NCBI GenBank assembly: GCA_024698145.1
Contig: JAILRO010000005.1
Location: 23,557 to 87,556 of the forward strand
Direction of reading: 5' to 3'
DNA from: Lachnospiraceae bacterium
GTDB taxonomy: Bacteria; Bacillota; Clostridia; Lachnospirales; Lachnospiraceae
DNA length: 64,000 bases
How positions within the stretch are numbered: position 1 is the first letter of the stretch; every line of letters starts with the position of its first letter. This document shows, in pieces, positions 45,233-54,532 of this stretch. Under the pieces are notes generated by a model. That model was not told where the DNA came from and searched no databases. It was given only the letters and a program-made list of their open reading frames with translations. A program made the position numbers and the translations under genes.

Positions 45233-46717
45233 TTAGTTAGCAAACGGATTTTCAGAAGGGTACAAAGTTCCCTTTGGCTGGTTGTAATCTATCTCGTCAA
45301 GTTCAACACCGATGAACTTAAATACCTCATAAAGAAGTCTTCCGTTGTGGTGGAATGTAATAGCAGCATGGTGAGGATAATTCTTCTCAATCAACACATG
45401 TCTGTAGAAACGACCCATTTCAGGAATTGCAAAGATTCCGATTGAACCAAATGATCTCGTTCTTACAGGAAGAATCTCGCCCTCTGCAACGTAAGCACGA
45501 AGCTTGGTGTCGGCTGTACTCTGCAATCTGTATACGGTTGCATGACCCGGAATAAGGTCACCCTCAAGTGTTCCGTTTGTAACTTCCTTAGGAAGTGTTC
45601 TTGCCATAATCTTCTGGTACTTCATCTCATGGAATGCAAGCTTTGTTGTACATGTATTTCCACAATGGAAGCCCATAAATGTGTCCTTAATTGTGTAAGG
45701 ATAATCGAACTTGCCCTTGATTTCACTCTCATACATATCGCGAGGTACTGAATTGTTGATATCAAGAAGTGTTACTGCGTCATCACTTACAAGCTGTCCG
45801 ATATACTCACTTAAGGCACCGTAAATGTCAACCTCACACGAAACAGGAATACCGCGTGATGCCAAACGGCTGTTAACGTAGCAAGGAACGAAACCAAACT
45901 GTGTCTGGAATGCAGGCCAGCATTTACCGGCAATAACAACATGACTTCTGCTACCCTTATGAGCGTCAATCCAATCAAGAAGTGTAAGCTCGTACTGTGC
46001 AAGTTTCTCAAGAACCTCAGGTTTCTTGTTGCCCGCACCAAGTTCTTTTGCCATATCAGCAACAACATCAGCGATACGTGCATCGCCCTCATGCTTGTTA
46101 AATGCTTCAAACAAATCAAGCTCTGAGTTCTCTTCTATTTCAATTCCAAGATTGTAAAGTGGCTTAACAGGAGCATTACATGCAAGGAAGTCCTGTGGTC
46201 TTGGTCCAAAACCGATAATCTTAAGATCAGAAAGTGCAATCTTTACTTTTGCAATTGTACTAAAGTCGCTAATCATCTCAGCAACCTCATCAGCAGTTCC
46301 AACCGGATATTCAGGTATGTATGCCTTCAAATTACGAAGCTTTAAGTTGTAGCTTGCATTTAACATACCGCAGTATGCGTCTCCTCTGTCATCAAGAAGT
46401 CTGTCGCCTGCCTCTTCTGCTGCAGCAACTACCATAGAAGGTCCTGCAAACTCCTTAACAAGTAATGTCTCACATGACTCAGGTCCGAAGTTTCCAAGAT
46501 ATACAACAAGTGCATTAACTCCTGCTGCATTTACTTCAGAAAGAGCCTTTCTCATATCAACCTCATTCTCAACTACAGTCTCACACTCAAAAATCTCTCC
46601 GTATGTTTTCTTGTAAGCTGCAACAACCTCTTTCTTTCTGCTCTCCGATAAACTCATTGGGAAACAATCTCTGCTCACTGCAATAATTCCCAATTTTACC
46701 TCAGGTACATTCTGCAT
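45233..46717 (-). CDS. L-fucose/L-arabinose isomerase family protein
   Basis: 494 residues. The fold of L-fucose and L-arabinose isomerases is indicated by LGIIAVSRDCFPMSLSESRK at the start, IIGFGPRPQDFLACN, and in the last third FMGFHCGNTCTTKL and GHATVYRLQSTADTKLRAYV. It probably interconverts an aldose and a ketose using Mn2+ or another divalent metal. The exact sugar is unclear. It is 25 bp downstream of the transaldolase-like gene and close to a GH3 glycosidase, suggesting pentose or deoxyhexose use. Confidence 0.85.
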   Translation of the reverse strand: MQNVPEVKLGIIAVSRDCFPMSLSESRKKEVVAAYKKTYGEIFECETVVENEVDMRKALSEVNAAGVNALVVYLGNFGPESCETLLVKEFAGPSMVVAAAEEAGDRLLDDRGDAYCGMLNASYNLKLRNLKAYIPEYPVGTADEVAEMISDFSTIAKVKIALSDLKIIGFGPRPQDFLACNAPVKPLYNLGIEIEENSELDLFEAFNKHEGDARIADVVADMAKELGAGNKKPEVLEKLAQYELTLLDWIDAHKGSRSHVVIAGKCWPAFQTQFGFVPCYVNSRLASRGIPVSCEVDIYGALSEYIGQLVSDDAVTLLDINNSVPRDMYESEIKGKFDYPYTIKDTFMGFHCGNTCTTKLAFHEMKYQKIMARTLPKEVTNGTLEGDLIPGHATVYRLQSTADTKLRAYVAEGEILPVRTRSFGSIGIFAIPEMGRFYRHVLIEKNYPHHAAITFHHNGRLLYEVFKFIGVELDEIDYNQPKGTLYPSENPFAN

Positions 46718-46742
46718 AATAAAATCCTCCTTAATATGTTAA

Positions 46743-47396
46743 TTACTCTCCAAATACTGCCTTATAATCTTTTTGGAATTTCTCAATTCCCTGATCTGTA
46801 AGTGGATGATTAATCATCTGCATAATTACTTTATATGGAACTGTTGCGATATCCGCACCCGCAAGTGCACAGTCCAAAACGTGCATTGTATTTCTGACAC
46901 TCGCTGCAATTATCTCTGTCTCTATTCCGTAGTTTTCAAAAATCTGAACGATGTCCTCGATAAGGTTGATACCCGGTTGGTTAATATCATCAAGTCTTCC
47001 AAGGAAAGGTGATACATAAGTTGCACCTGCTCTTGCTGCAAGAAGTGCCTGATTAGCTGAGAATATAAGAGTTACATTTGTCTTAATTCCCTCTGCCGAA
47101 AGTGTCTTAACCGCTTTAAGTCCCTCTGCTGTCATAGGAATCTTAACAACCATGTTAGGATGAATCTTTGCAATCTCACGACCCTCATTAATCATGCCCT
47201 CTGCGTCAACTGTGGTGGCCTTAACTTCTCCACTTATAGGACCGTCAACAATGGATGTAATTTCCTTAATCACTTCGTTGAAATCTCTTCCCTCTTTTGC
47301 AATAAGCGAAGGGTTGGTTGTTACTCCGCAAATAACACCCATGTCGTTGGCTTTTCTGATATCGTCTACGTTTGCTGTGTCAATAAAAAATTTCAT
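46743..47396 (-). CDS. fsa: Small transaldolase / fructose-6-phosphate aldolase
   Basis: 217 residues, the length of the TalC/FsaA group. Family motifs: [47 protein letters not shown] with the Schiff-base Lys (about 85), [19 protein letters not shown], and [10 protein letters not shown]. It either moves dihydroxyacetone units between sugar phosphates or cleaves fructose-6-phosphate; the two are hard to tell apart by sequence. First of a two-gene unit with the isomerase. Confidence 0.93.
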   Translation of the reverse strand: MKFFIDTANVDDIRKANDMGVICGVTTNPSLIAKEGRDFNEVIKEITSIVDGPISGEVKATTVDAEGMINEGREIAKIHPNMVVKIPMTAEGLKAVKTLSAEGIKTNVTLIFSANQALLAARAGATYVSPFLGRLDDINQPGINLIEDIVQIFENYGIETEIIAASVRNTMHVLDCALAGADIATVPYKVIMQMINHPLTDQGIEKFQKDYKAVFGE

Positions 47397-47428
47397 AGTC
47401 TTTGTCTCCTTTTTATAAGTTTTTCATC

Positions 47429-47625
47429 CAATTGCGAAACTACCTTTTCTTGTTTTTGTGTGTATTATACAGCTCCAACACAGACACGCTTTCGCTCGGT
47501 TGTTCACGCAGCGGTACTAAGTTCGTACTTTGTACTCACTAAGTACCGGCGGTCACAAACGGTCTGTTTTTGGATTCTGTATAATACACACAACTCTATG
47601 TAAAGTTTTTGTAATTTCGCAATTG
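47429..47625. repeat. Structured noncoding element, copy 1
   Basis: A 101-nt core (47474-47574) is shared with copy 2 at 52725-52825 (12 differences, no gaps). Around it lies a perfect 17-bp inverted repeat TTGTGTGTATTATACAG (47456-47472) / 47577-47593, and outside that a second pair CAATTGCGAAACTAC (47429-47443) / 47611-47625 with 14 of 15 matching. Inside the core are a CAGAC/GTCTG stem, a CGGTACT/AGTACCG stem (47512-47518 / 47542-47548) with a lower CGC/GCG extension, and an apical GTAC-TTT-GTAC hairpin. It fills the gap between the GH3 gene and the aldolase gene. No coding potential. Confidence 0.85.
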
Positions 47626-47627
47626 TA

Positions 47628-49775
47628 TTAAAAGTTTTCTTTCATAATCTCGCAGACAAGACATTGCTTGCCTGTGAGGGTGGTGCTTCGTGAGTCGGGT
47701 TGGGTACCTCCGACATAGAAGGTATATGTTCCCTTAAGTGTTACTCTTTGTCCATCTTCCAATACGGTTTCATAAGCCTCGTCCGGAACAGGTATGTTGA
47801 CGGTCACCTCCTTACCTGCACCCACCGATACTCTTTCAAATCCGCAAAGAGAAAAATATGGTTGATTATCCGGAATCAATAGCTTGTTAAGGTCTGCAAT
47901 ATTGTTGTTTCCGTTATCAAGCTTCTCCGCAGGCTGTTTGTCGACGTATAGTTCCACGACTTCGTCCGCATCGAATTGTCCCGTATTTTTTACATTTATT
48001 GTTATGCTATGACCATCTTCGCTGATACATAGCTTTGAATATTCAAAATCTGTATATGATAATCCGTAGCCGAAAGGATACAGAGGCTCGCCCTTAATAT
48101 ATCTGTAGGTTCTTCCCTTCATGCTGTAGTCCTCCATCGGTGGCTGCGTATCATCGTAGTATAATGTTACCGGAAGTTTGCCAGAAGGACACACATCACC
48201 AAAAAGTATATCCGCCACAGCTTTGCCGCCATGCTGTCCACTGTACCAACACTGAAGTATCGCGTTAAAATGTTCCTCTTCAAACGAGAAATCTATCGCG
48301 CTACCCGTGTTGCAAACTACAACAACAGGTTTGCCACATTTTGCGACTACTCTTACTAATTTCTGCTGTGACTCCGGCAGGAAAAGTGACGTCTTATCGC
48401 CCGCAGCAAATGCATTACCGGTATCACCTTCTTCACCTTCTATCGAAGTGTCAAGTCCCACGCAAAGTATGACAACATCGCTCGCCTGCGCAACCGCTTC
48501 AGCCTCGCTTAATCTGTCATCCGGAAGTGCCAACGGCTGAACTCTGTCTTCAAATAAATGCGCCCCTTCCGAATACAATACTCTTATGTCATTGCCGGCT
48601 GCTTGTCTTATACCGTCAAGGTTTGTTATGTATCTTGATGACAATCCGTTGTAGTTGCCTTCAAGAACTTTAACGGAAGTTGCAGTAGGCCCAATCACTC
48701 CGATTGTCTTCACTTTGCTTCTGTCAAGCGGAAGCACTCCGTCATTCTTAAGCATTACAACCGATTTGGTACTTGCTTCATACGAAAGTTTCGCTGACTC
48801 ATCGGTATCAATATCAAGAACTCCCAGACTGTCATACTCTGTTGATTCTTCAAACATTCCAAGTGCCGCTCGAACCTTGTATGCGTTCTTGGCAGCATTT
48901 CTTATTTCTTCCTCTGTAATAAGTCCTTTTTCATAAGCATTCATCACACTTCTGTATGCATATCCGGCATTGACATCGCAACCGGCTTTGAGTGCCATTG
49001 CGACTGTCTCTTCAACATTGTTTGTTACCTTATGTGCCTCATGAAAATCCATAAGTGCAATGAAATCAGAAACAAAGTATCCGTCAAAATGCCATTTATT
49101 CTTAAGCATATCCATCAGGAAACTGCTTGCACATGTCGGTTCGCCGTTAAGTCTGTTGTAAGCACCCATAACTCCGCACACATCAGCTTCCGTCACCGCC
49201 GCCTTAAATGCCGGTATGTAGGTTTCCTCTATATCCTTCTTAGATGCTACAGCATTGAACCCGTGCCTTGTTGCCTCCGGCCCCGAATGGGCCGCAAAAT
49301 GTTTGGCGCACGCTGCTGTCTTAATATAATGCCCTTCACCTTGAAGTCCCTTGATAAATGCGACTCCAAGTCTGGCTGTAAGGTACGGGTCCTCGCCATA
49401 AGTCTCCTGCCCTCGTCCCCAGCGTGCATCTCGGAAGATGTTAATGTTAGGCGACCACATTGTTATATTCTTATATAAATCTCTGTCTTCGCGCTTTCTT
49501 GACTCATTGTATTTGGCCCTTGCCTCTGTGGAAATGACTTCACCAATTTTGTGAAGTGTATCCGTATCAAACATTGCCGCTAAACCAATCGACTGCGGAA
49601 ACACCGTTGATGTTCCGGCTCTTGCCAGACCATGCAGACCCTCGCCCCACCAGTTGTAAGATGGAATATTGAGTCTTTCAATTGCAGGACTGTCATATCT
49701 TATCTGCCCCGCTGCTTCCTCCAGTGTCATTTTATCCACCAGTTCATTTGCAATATCCTTAAACTCTTTGTTCAT
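47628..49775 (-). CDS. Glycoside hydrolase family 3 (beta-xylosidase/beta-glucosidase type)
   Basis: 715 residues, cytoplasmic (no signal peptide). The N-terminal barrel carries YNWWGEGLHGLARAGTSTVF, NIFRDARWGRGQETYGEDPY, KHFAAHSG and the nucleophile Asp in YFVSDFIALMDFH (about 235). The C-terminal sandwich contains VCNTGSAIDFS and YPFGYGLSYTDFEYSKL, then an Fn3-like domain (about 600-700). Absence of a signal peptide suggests action on imported oligosaccharides. It is the likely source of sugar for the neighbouring isomerase and aldolase. Confidence 0.94.
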   Translation of the reverse strand: MNKEFKDIANELVDKMTLEEAAGQIRYDSPAIERLNIPSYNWWGEGLHGLARAGTSTVFPQSIGLAAMFDTDTLHKIGEVISTEARAKYNESRKREDRDLYKNITMWSPNINIFRDARWGRGQETYGEDPYLTARLGVAFIKGLQGEGHYIKTAACAKHFAAHSGPEATRHGFNAVASKKDIEETYIPAFKAAVTEADVCGVMGAYNRLNGEPTCASSFLMDMLKNKWHFDGYFVSDFIALMDFHEAHKVTNNVEETVAMALKAGCDVNAGYAYRSVMNAYEKGLITEEEIRNAAKNAYKVRAALGMFEESTEYDSLGVLDIDTDESAKLSYEASTKSVVMLKNDGVLPLDRSKVKTIGVIGPTATSVKVLEGNYNGLSSRYITNLDGIRQAAGNDIRVLYSEGAHLFEDRVQPLALPDDRLSEAEAVAQASDVVILCVGLDTSIEGEEGDTGNAFAAGDKTSLFLPESQQKLVRVVAKCGKPVVVVCNTGSAIDFSFEEEHFNAILQCWYSGQHGGKAVADILFGDVCPSGKLPVTLYYDDTQPPMEDYSMKGRTYRYIKGEPLYPFGYGLSYTDFEYSKLCISEDGHSITINVKNTGQFDADEVVELYVDKQPAEKLDNGNNNIADLNKLLIPDNQPYFSLCGFERVSVGAGKEVTVNIPVPDEAYETVLEDGQRVTLKGTYTFYVGGTQPDSRSTTLTGKQCLVCEIMKENF

Positions 49776-49832
49776 TATATCTATCTCCCTAACCTCAAAA
49801 CGCCTAAATATAAACGTAAAACGTCAGTGATT

Positions 49833-50732
49833 TTAATCATTGTTAATATAGTGCTCTGCACTTGTAACTGCACACGCACCGTCAGCAACTGCTGTTACCA
49901 CCTGTCTAAGTGATTTTGTTCTCACGTCACCTGCTGCATAAAAACCTGCCTCAGAAGTTACGCAAGTTTCATCTGCCTTAATGTATCCCGCCTCATCAAG
50001 TTCCACAACACCGTCAACAATTTTGGTAAGCGGAATCATTCCAACTGCAATAAATACACCGTCAACTTCCAAGGTTCTTCCGTCTGCTAAGGTAAGTCCC
50101 GTAACGGAATCCTCACCACAAACTTTCGAAGGAACAGCGCTAAGCACCAATTCAACATTCTCAGCAGCCTTCAACTTCTCAACCGTTGACTTGCTTCCTC
50201 TAAACTCATCACGTCTGTGAACCACATACACTTTTGCAGCCAACTTAGAAAGATAAAGCGCATCATCAAGTGCAGTGTCACCACCGCCTACAACCGCTAC
50301 CGTGCGTCCCCTAAAAAATGATCCGTCACATGTAGCACAATAAGATACTCCCTTTGCAGAGAGATCGTTTTCTCCCGGTATTCCAAGGTGACGATGAACA
50401 GCACCCGCCGCATATATTACGGTCTTTGTTTCAAGCGTACTCTCATCTTTTAATTTAACAATCCAAGTATTGTCCTTTTTTTCAAAGCCTACTGCTTCAC
50501 CTGTAATAAACTCTGTTCCGAAGTTTTCTGCATGACTTCTAAACTTCTCTCCAAGGTCAAAACCATTTGTTTCAGGGAGACCCAAATAATTGTCCACCTG
50601 ACTGCTCTCTGCAACCTGTCCGGTTCCGTAGAAAGTCTTCTCAACAATCACAACCGAAAGTCCCGCACGTTTCGCATACACTGCAGCAGAAAGTCCTGCC
50701 GGTCCGCTACCAATAATTACAATATCATACAT
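49833..50732 (-). CDS. trxB: Thioredoxin reductase (FAD/NADPH)
   Basis: 299 residues. FAD-binding GSGPAGLSAAVYAKRAG, redox pair in SYCATCDG (about 134), NADP-binding GGGDTALDDALYLSKLA and the Cys-downstream GVFIAVGMIPL and GFYAAGDVRTKSLRQVVTA are all in place. It reduces thioredoxin. The leader has a strong AAGGAGG and a small palindrome CACGT/ACGTG (50807-50822). Confidence 0.95.
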   Translation of the reverse strand: MYDIVIIGSGPAGLSAAVYAKRAGLSVVIVEKTFYGTGQVAESSQVDNYLGLPETNGFDLGEKFRSHAENFGTEFITGEAVGFEKKDNTWIVKLKDESTLETKTVIYAAGAVHRHLGIPGENDLSAKGVSYCATCDGSFFRGRTVAVVGGGDTALDDALYLSKLAAKVYVVHRRDEFRGSKSTVEKLKAAENVELVLSAVPSKVCGEDSVTGLTLADGRTLEVDGVFIAVGMIPLTKIVDGVVELDEAGYIKADETCVTSEAGFYAAGDVRTKSLRQVVTAVADGACAVTSAEHYINND

Positions 50733-50885
50733 AAAAATACGCCTCCTTACATGTTATTTCAGTCTCCACCATATCATACATAATTGTAAGAATAGTGAAA
50801 TACTAACACGTAAGAAGACGTGAAACAAGGGAATAATCCTTTCAAAAAGTATTAATTTTTACGATTATTTTGTATTACTAAGTAA

Positions 50886-52676
50886 TTAAAATGCATTTAC
50901 CGTGTAATTAAGTAGGTAATCTTCTCCTTTATCAAAAATACTCTCAATAACATTTTCATCAAAAGGGATTTTCTCATCAAAAGGCGTCCTTCCAACATGA
51001 TCTGTATAGGTATCGATAGCAATTTCACCATTTGGAAGAAGATTTGGAACCGCCGAAAATGAAATCTCTCCTTCATTAAGCGCCAAAACCTTAACCGCCT
51101 GGCATGAACTGTTACTGCTTGTAAGTCCGATGACCTTAACATTAGGGAAATCACCCATCATATAAGTCATATCATCCCCCGCACTTACCGTCTTGGCATT
51201 TACAAGCAAAATGATATTGCCATCATGCCACAAGTCCTCGCCCACATACGAGGAAGGCGTTCCCATTATATACTTTCCGTCCTCTCCTCGCTCAAAGGTT
51301 GCCGTATCCTCATTAATAACCGCACTGTAATATGTAAGGTGTTCACCCTTTGGTGCAAAAAGACATGCAATTCCCTCTACAAAGTATGGGCTTCCTCCTC
51401 CGTTTGAGCGAAGGTCAAATACTATATTCTTAACACCTTCTTTCTTAAGCGCTTCCACCTCTCCTCTTAATTTATCAGTCATTTCGGTGAAATCTGTTCC
51501 ACTATATGTTTCCTGATCATAAGCCATCTCGCTTATACGGATAATATATGTGTCATCATTAATCTTTTGCCACTTAAGATTGGTAATATTAACTCCGTCA
51601 TCGAGTTTTTTATTAGTATCATACATTCTCATCATGTATGAACCAAGGCATGGTGCTGTTATTGTTTTTTCTTCTCCGGATTCATCTATAAATGTTATAT
51701 CAGCCACCGGCGCATCCGTCATTTCTTTTCCTTCGACATTTTCATATGTTTCACCGGGCACATAAGTTACTCCGTAATCCATATCACGACCAATACCTGC
51801 AACATACATCGGAAGATAAAACTCTTCATTTTCCCTTACCGGATACTGCTCCATATAATATTTAATCTCGTCATAGTATTCATCTATCGGCTTGCCGTTC
51901 CATTTTGTAATTATTGTTCCGTTTTTAATTCCTGCATTTTTAAGAGTAAGTTTATCCGCATCCTTACAATCAAAGACCTTCTTCACCATGTAAAAACCAA
52001 CATCATCTTTGTCTTTATTGTCAACAGAATATGAGTTGTCATACCCTTCAACATTTATTGCCACAAACTCCCCGGTTGAAAGTCTTGCAAGAGAAAGTCC
52101 GTAATCATTGCCATACGACTTGCAAAATGCATAGCGAAAAAGGCCATCACTGCTCATCCGGTATCCTACGTGTCCATCATAAAACTCTCCGCAAAACTGT
52201 TGCCATACCTGATAGTTTTTAACAAAATCCTGCGACTTATCCACCTCTTTAAAGAGCGGTTTATACTTGGCATACAGTTCGTCCCAATCAATACCCTTTT
52301 CCTTATCAATCACATAATGCTCCTTCATAGTATTAAATGTTTTTTCAAAATCCGCATAGTACGCTTCTCTGTGGTAGTTTGACGAGAGCGTGATAAGCGC
52401 AAAGCTTACCGCAATCAAGGCTACCGAACACACGGCCAATATCCGTTTTGTTCTTACTTTCTCTGCAAAAAGAGCACAAATCTGCACAAAGGCAGCAACA
52501 TATATTCCTGTATGATGCACGTCAAAGCCGATAAACAGTACCATTATTACCGCTATAAATGCTGGTGCGACGTAAAGAAGTCGCCACATATTATTAGGCT
52601 TCTTTTCGGACTGCTGCGCTACTACAAAAAGAAGTGCCATCATGATTAATTCTATTATAGTGAATGAAATATCCAT
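50886..52676 (-). CDS. Membrane-anchored S41 family peptidase
   Basis: 596 residues. Four short hydrophobic segments at the N terminus (about 5-115) anchor a large outer domain. S41 features are IVFDLRSNGGGSPYFVEGIA and NAKTVSAGDDMTYMMGDF, with the nucleophile Ser about 498, then IGLTSSNSSCQAV. A PDZ-like region may lie at about 235-270 (GIKNGTIITKWNGKPIDEYY). It resembles tail-specific proteases; its substrate is unknown. It lies next to noncoding element copy 2 and the ABC-2 exporter. Confidence 0.88.
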   Translation of the reverse strand: MDISFTIIELIMMALLFVVAQQSEKKPNNMWRLLYVAPAFIAVIMVLFIGFDVHHTGIYVAAFVQICALFAEKVRTKRILAVCSVALIAVSFALITLSSNYHREAYYADFEKTFNTMKEHYVIDKEKGIDWDELYAKYKPLFKEVDKSQDFVKNYQVWQQFCGEFYDGHVGYRMSSDGLFRYAFCKSYGNDYGLSLARLSTGEFVAINVEGYDNSYSVDNKDKDDVGFYMVKKVFDCKDADKLTLKNAGIKNGTIITKWNGKPIDEYYDEIKYYMEQYPVRENEEFYLPMYVAGIGRDMDYGVTYVPGETYENVEGKEMTDAPVADITFIDESGEEKTITAPCLGSYMMRMYDTNKKLDDGVNITNLKWQKINDDTYIIRISEMAYDQETYSGTDFTEMTDKLRGEVEALKKEGVKNIVFDLRSNGGGSPYFVEGIACLFAPKGEHLTYYSAVINEDTATFERGEDGKYIMGTPSSYVGEDLWHDGNIILLVNAKTVSAGDDMTYMMGDFPNVKVIGLTSSNSSCQAVKVLALNEGEISFSAVPNLLPNGEIAIDTYTDHVGRTPFDEKIPFDENVIESIFDKGEDYLLNYTVNAF

Positions 52677-52703
52677 AATTATTCCTTTCTTTTACTTTAT
52701 TCA

Positions 52704-52847
52704 GGTTTGTGTGTGCTATGTAGTTCCAACACAGACACGCTCTCGCTCGGTTATTCACGTAGCGGTACTAAGTTCGCATTTCATGCTCACTAAGTACCGA
52801 CGTTCATAAACGGTCTGTTTATGGAAACTACATAGCATTCACAAACC
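52704..52847. repeat. Structured noncoding element, copy 2
   Basis: The 101-nt core (52725-52825) aligns without gaps to copy 1. The closing stem is a different sequence, GGTTTGTGTGTGCTATGTAG... (52704-52725) against 52826-52847, with 20 of 22 positions paired. The apical hairpin is GCAT-TTC-ATGC (52776-52786) where copy 1 has GTAC-TTT-GTAC, and the lower stem is CGT/ACG (52758-52760 / 52800-52802) where copy 1 has CGC/GCG. It lies between the S41 gene and a permease gene, in the same orientation to its neighbours as copy 1. Confidence 0.85.
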
Positions 52848-52882
52848 AGTTACAAATTCAATAAAATCAGACATTCTTTGTA

Positions 52883-53653
52883 TCAATTCAACTCATCTCT
52901 ACGGAACAATGCATACCCCATGAACAGATAGAATATAATCATGATTATAGAGGCGAACACAGTGCCGAGGACGAGAGATGAGGTGACGGTGCTGTTGTAG
53001 GCGTAATATTCGACGACGCCTTTTACCGGGTCGAGATTATAAGTGTTCCAGCCTTCATAACTACATAAATATTTCATGTTGTATATACTGATGAAGCAAT
53101 TATTTCCGCCACCAACCATATCGCCCAATATGCTTCCTCCTAGCATAATTACAAAGCCTGACGCCATAATTGCATATGGATTTTTAACAATAAATGTTAC
53201 ATCCACAAGAAATGCTGCCAATCGTGCAAACGGGAAAATCAAAAGTAGGTTTCTTATTATTATATCTGACAAAACCAGTTTATCTCCCCAACCAAATATT
53301 ACACTTCCGACAATTATCGGAACAAAGCATAACACTGTCACAAGAACTGATGAGATACATACTGACATCAATGCTCTTGCAAAGAATATACTTTTCCTTG
53401 AGTGACCGGATAATACTTCATAATTTGCCACCTTATCATTAAAATCGCTTCCACATATGACACCCACAATAATTGCAGCCATAAGCATTGGAAACTCATA
53501 TGTATCATTACCCGCAAGCATTGCGCTTACTCCGGAACTGTCTGTATTAAGCACAGTAACCAATGCCATAAGTGCTATAAAATATATATATAATCTGACA
53601 AGCATTTTGCTATGCATCACTTCATAGCCTATTGATTTCATTATATTTTTCAT
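52883..53653 (-). CDS. ABC-2 type transporter permease (second)
   Basis: 256 residues from the ATG at 53653 (GAGGAT upstream). About six TM segments. Motifs shared with the preceding permease are GSDFNDKVANYEVLSGHSRKSIFFAR and the following membrane helices, typical of ABC-2 permeases of the bacitracin/lantibiotic-immunity kind. It likely pairs with the other permease and the ATPase as a heteromeric exporter. Confidence 0.9.
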   Translation of the reverse strand: MKNIMKSIGYEVMHSKMLVRLYIYFIALMALVTVLNTDSSGVSAMLAGNDTYEFPMLMAAIIVGVICGSDFNDKVANYEVLSGHSRKSIFFARALMSVCISSVLVTVLCFVPIIVGSVIFGWGDKLVLSDIIIRNLLLIFPFARLAAFLVDVTFIVKNPYAIMASGFVIMLGGSILGDMVGGGNNCFISIYNMKYLCSYEGWNTYNLDPVKGVVEYYAYNSTVTSSLVLGTVFASIIMIIFYLFMGYALFRRDELN

Positions 53654-53729
53654 AAACAATCCTCATTTCTTAATGCGGTATCCACATTACCATATCCAAC
53701 TACTGATGTAATATAAGAAAAAGCCCTAA

Positions 53730-54530
53730 TTAATCTCTGTCTTTCTTCTTGAAGTTAAAGTATGTGATTATCATATAACCCACGGTAAACAGAAGCGATA
53801 CCGCAATCGTCTTAACTGCCATATCAGGTGTCACCGAAGTATCAAAGATTGTAACGGTCTTGCCGTCTAACACAACATTTCTTGAGTTTTCCGATATGAG
53901 CAGATAACATGCATTTGTAAATGCTGTCGGATAAACAACTACTATATCCAACATTTCTTCAAGAATCGACTGTCCCACGGCAATAACCATAAGCGTTGCA
54001 TAGCCGAGTGCTATTCCCTTGCCTGCACTTCTTGTTATTGTTGCAAGCATCATACTATATGCACAAAATCTTACAATTGCAAAAAACACAAGTCCACAGC
54101 GAATAAGCACCTCTGTTTTATTTGTTTCCGGACCCCAACCGTAAAGCAATTCAAACACAACAACCGGAACCATCATTAATATAAAGATAAGAACTGCTCC
54201 CCAAAGAAATCCTGCTACCATTCTTCCTGCAAATATGCTTACTCTGCTATGTCCTGCCAAAAACTCATAATTAATCGTCTTATCCGATGCATCACCCGCG
54301 CAAAGCTTACAGGCAAGAATCATTATTCCAAAACACGTAAACACAAAAACCGTACCCATAGTCTGTCCGCCAAAATATGCCGACGGTGTCATTTTTTGCA
54401 TCGAGTCACCATTAAGCATTCCACTAAGATACGCAACAAATGCAGGAAGACCTAACATTGAGATTATTGTTATTATAATGGTCGTATCACGGCGGGCACT
54501 GTAGTTTAAAGATTTAACAATGTTATACAT
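53730..54530 (-). CDS. ABC-2 type transporter permease (first)
   Basis: 266 residues, about six TM segments. The loop GDASDKTINYEFLAGHSRVSIFAGRMVAGF matches the equivalent part of the second permease, which suggests an old duplication. It begins 2 bp after the ATPase gene and shares its ribosome binding site region (GGGGGAG). Confidence 0.9.
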   Translation of the reverse strand: MYNIVKSLNYSARRDTTIIITIISMLGLPAFVAYLSGMLNGDSMQKMTPSAYFGGQTMGTVFVFTCFGIMILACKLCAGDASDKTINYEFLAGHSRVSIFAGRMVAGFLWGAVLIFILMMVPVVVFELLYGWGPETNKTEVLIRCGLVFFAIVRFCAYSMMLATITRSAGKGIALGYATLMVIAVGQSILEEMLDIVVVYPTAFTNACYLLISENSRNVVLDGKTVTIFDTSVTPDMAVKTIAVSLLFTVGYMIITYFNFKKKDRD

Positions 54531-54532
54531 AT

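Noticed and set aside
47456..47593. Ordinary rho-independent terminator of the GH3 gene
   Set aside because: The element is 138 bp with a branched core, and A-rich rather than T-rich sequence follows it on the minus strand.
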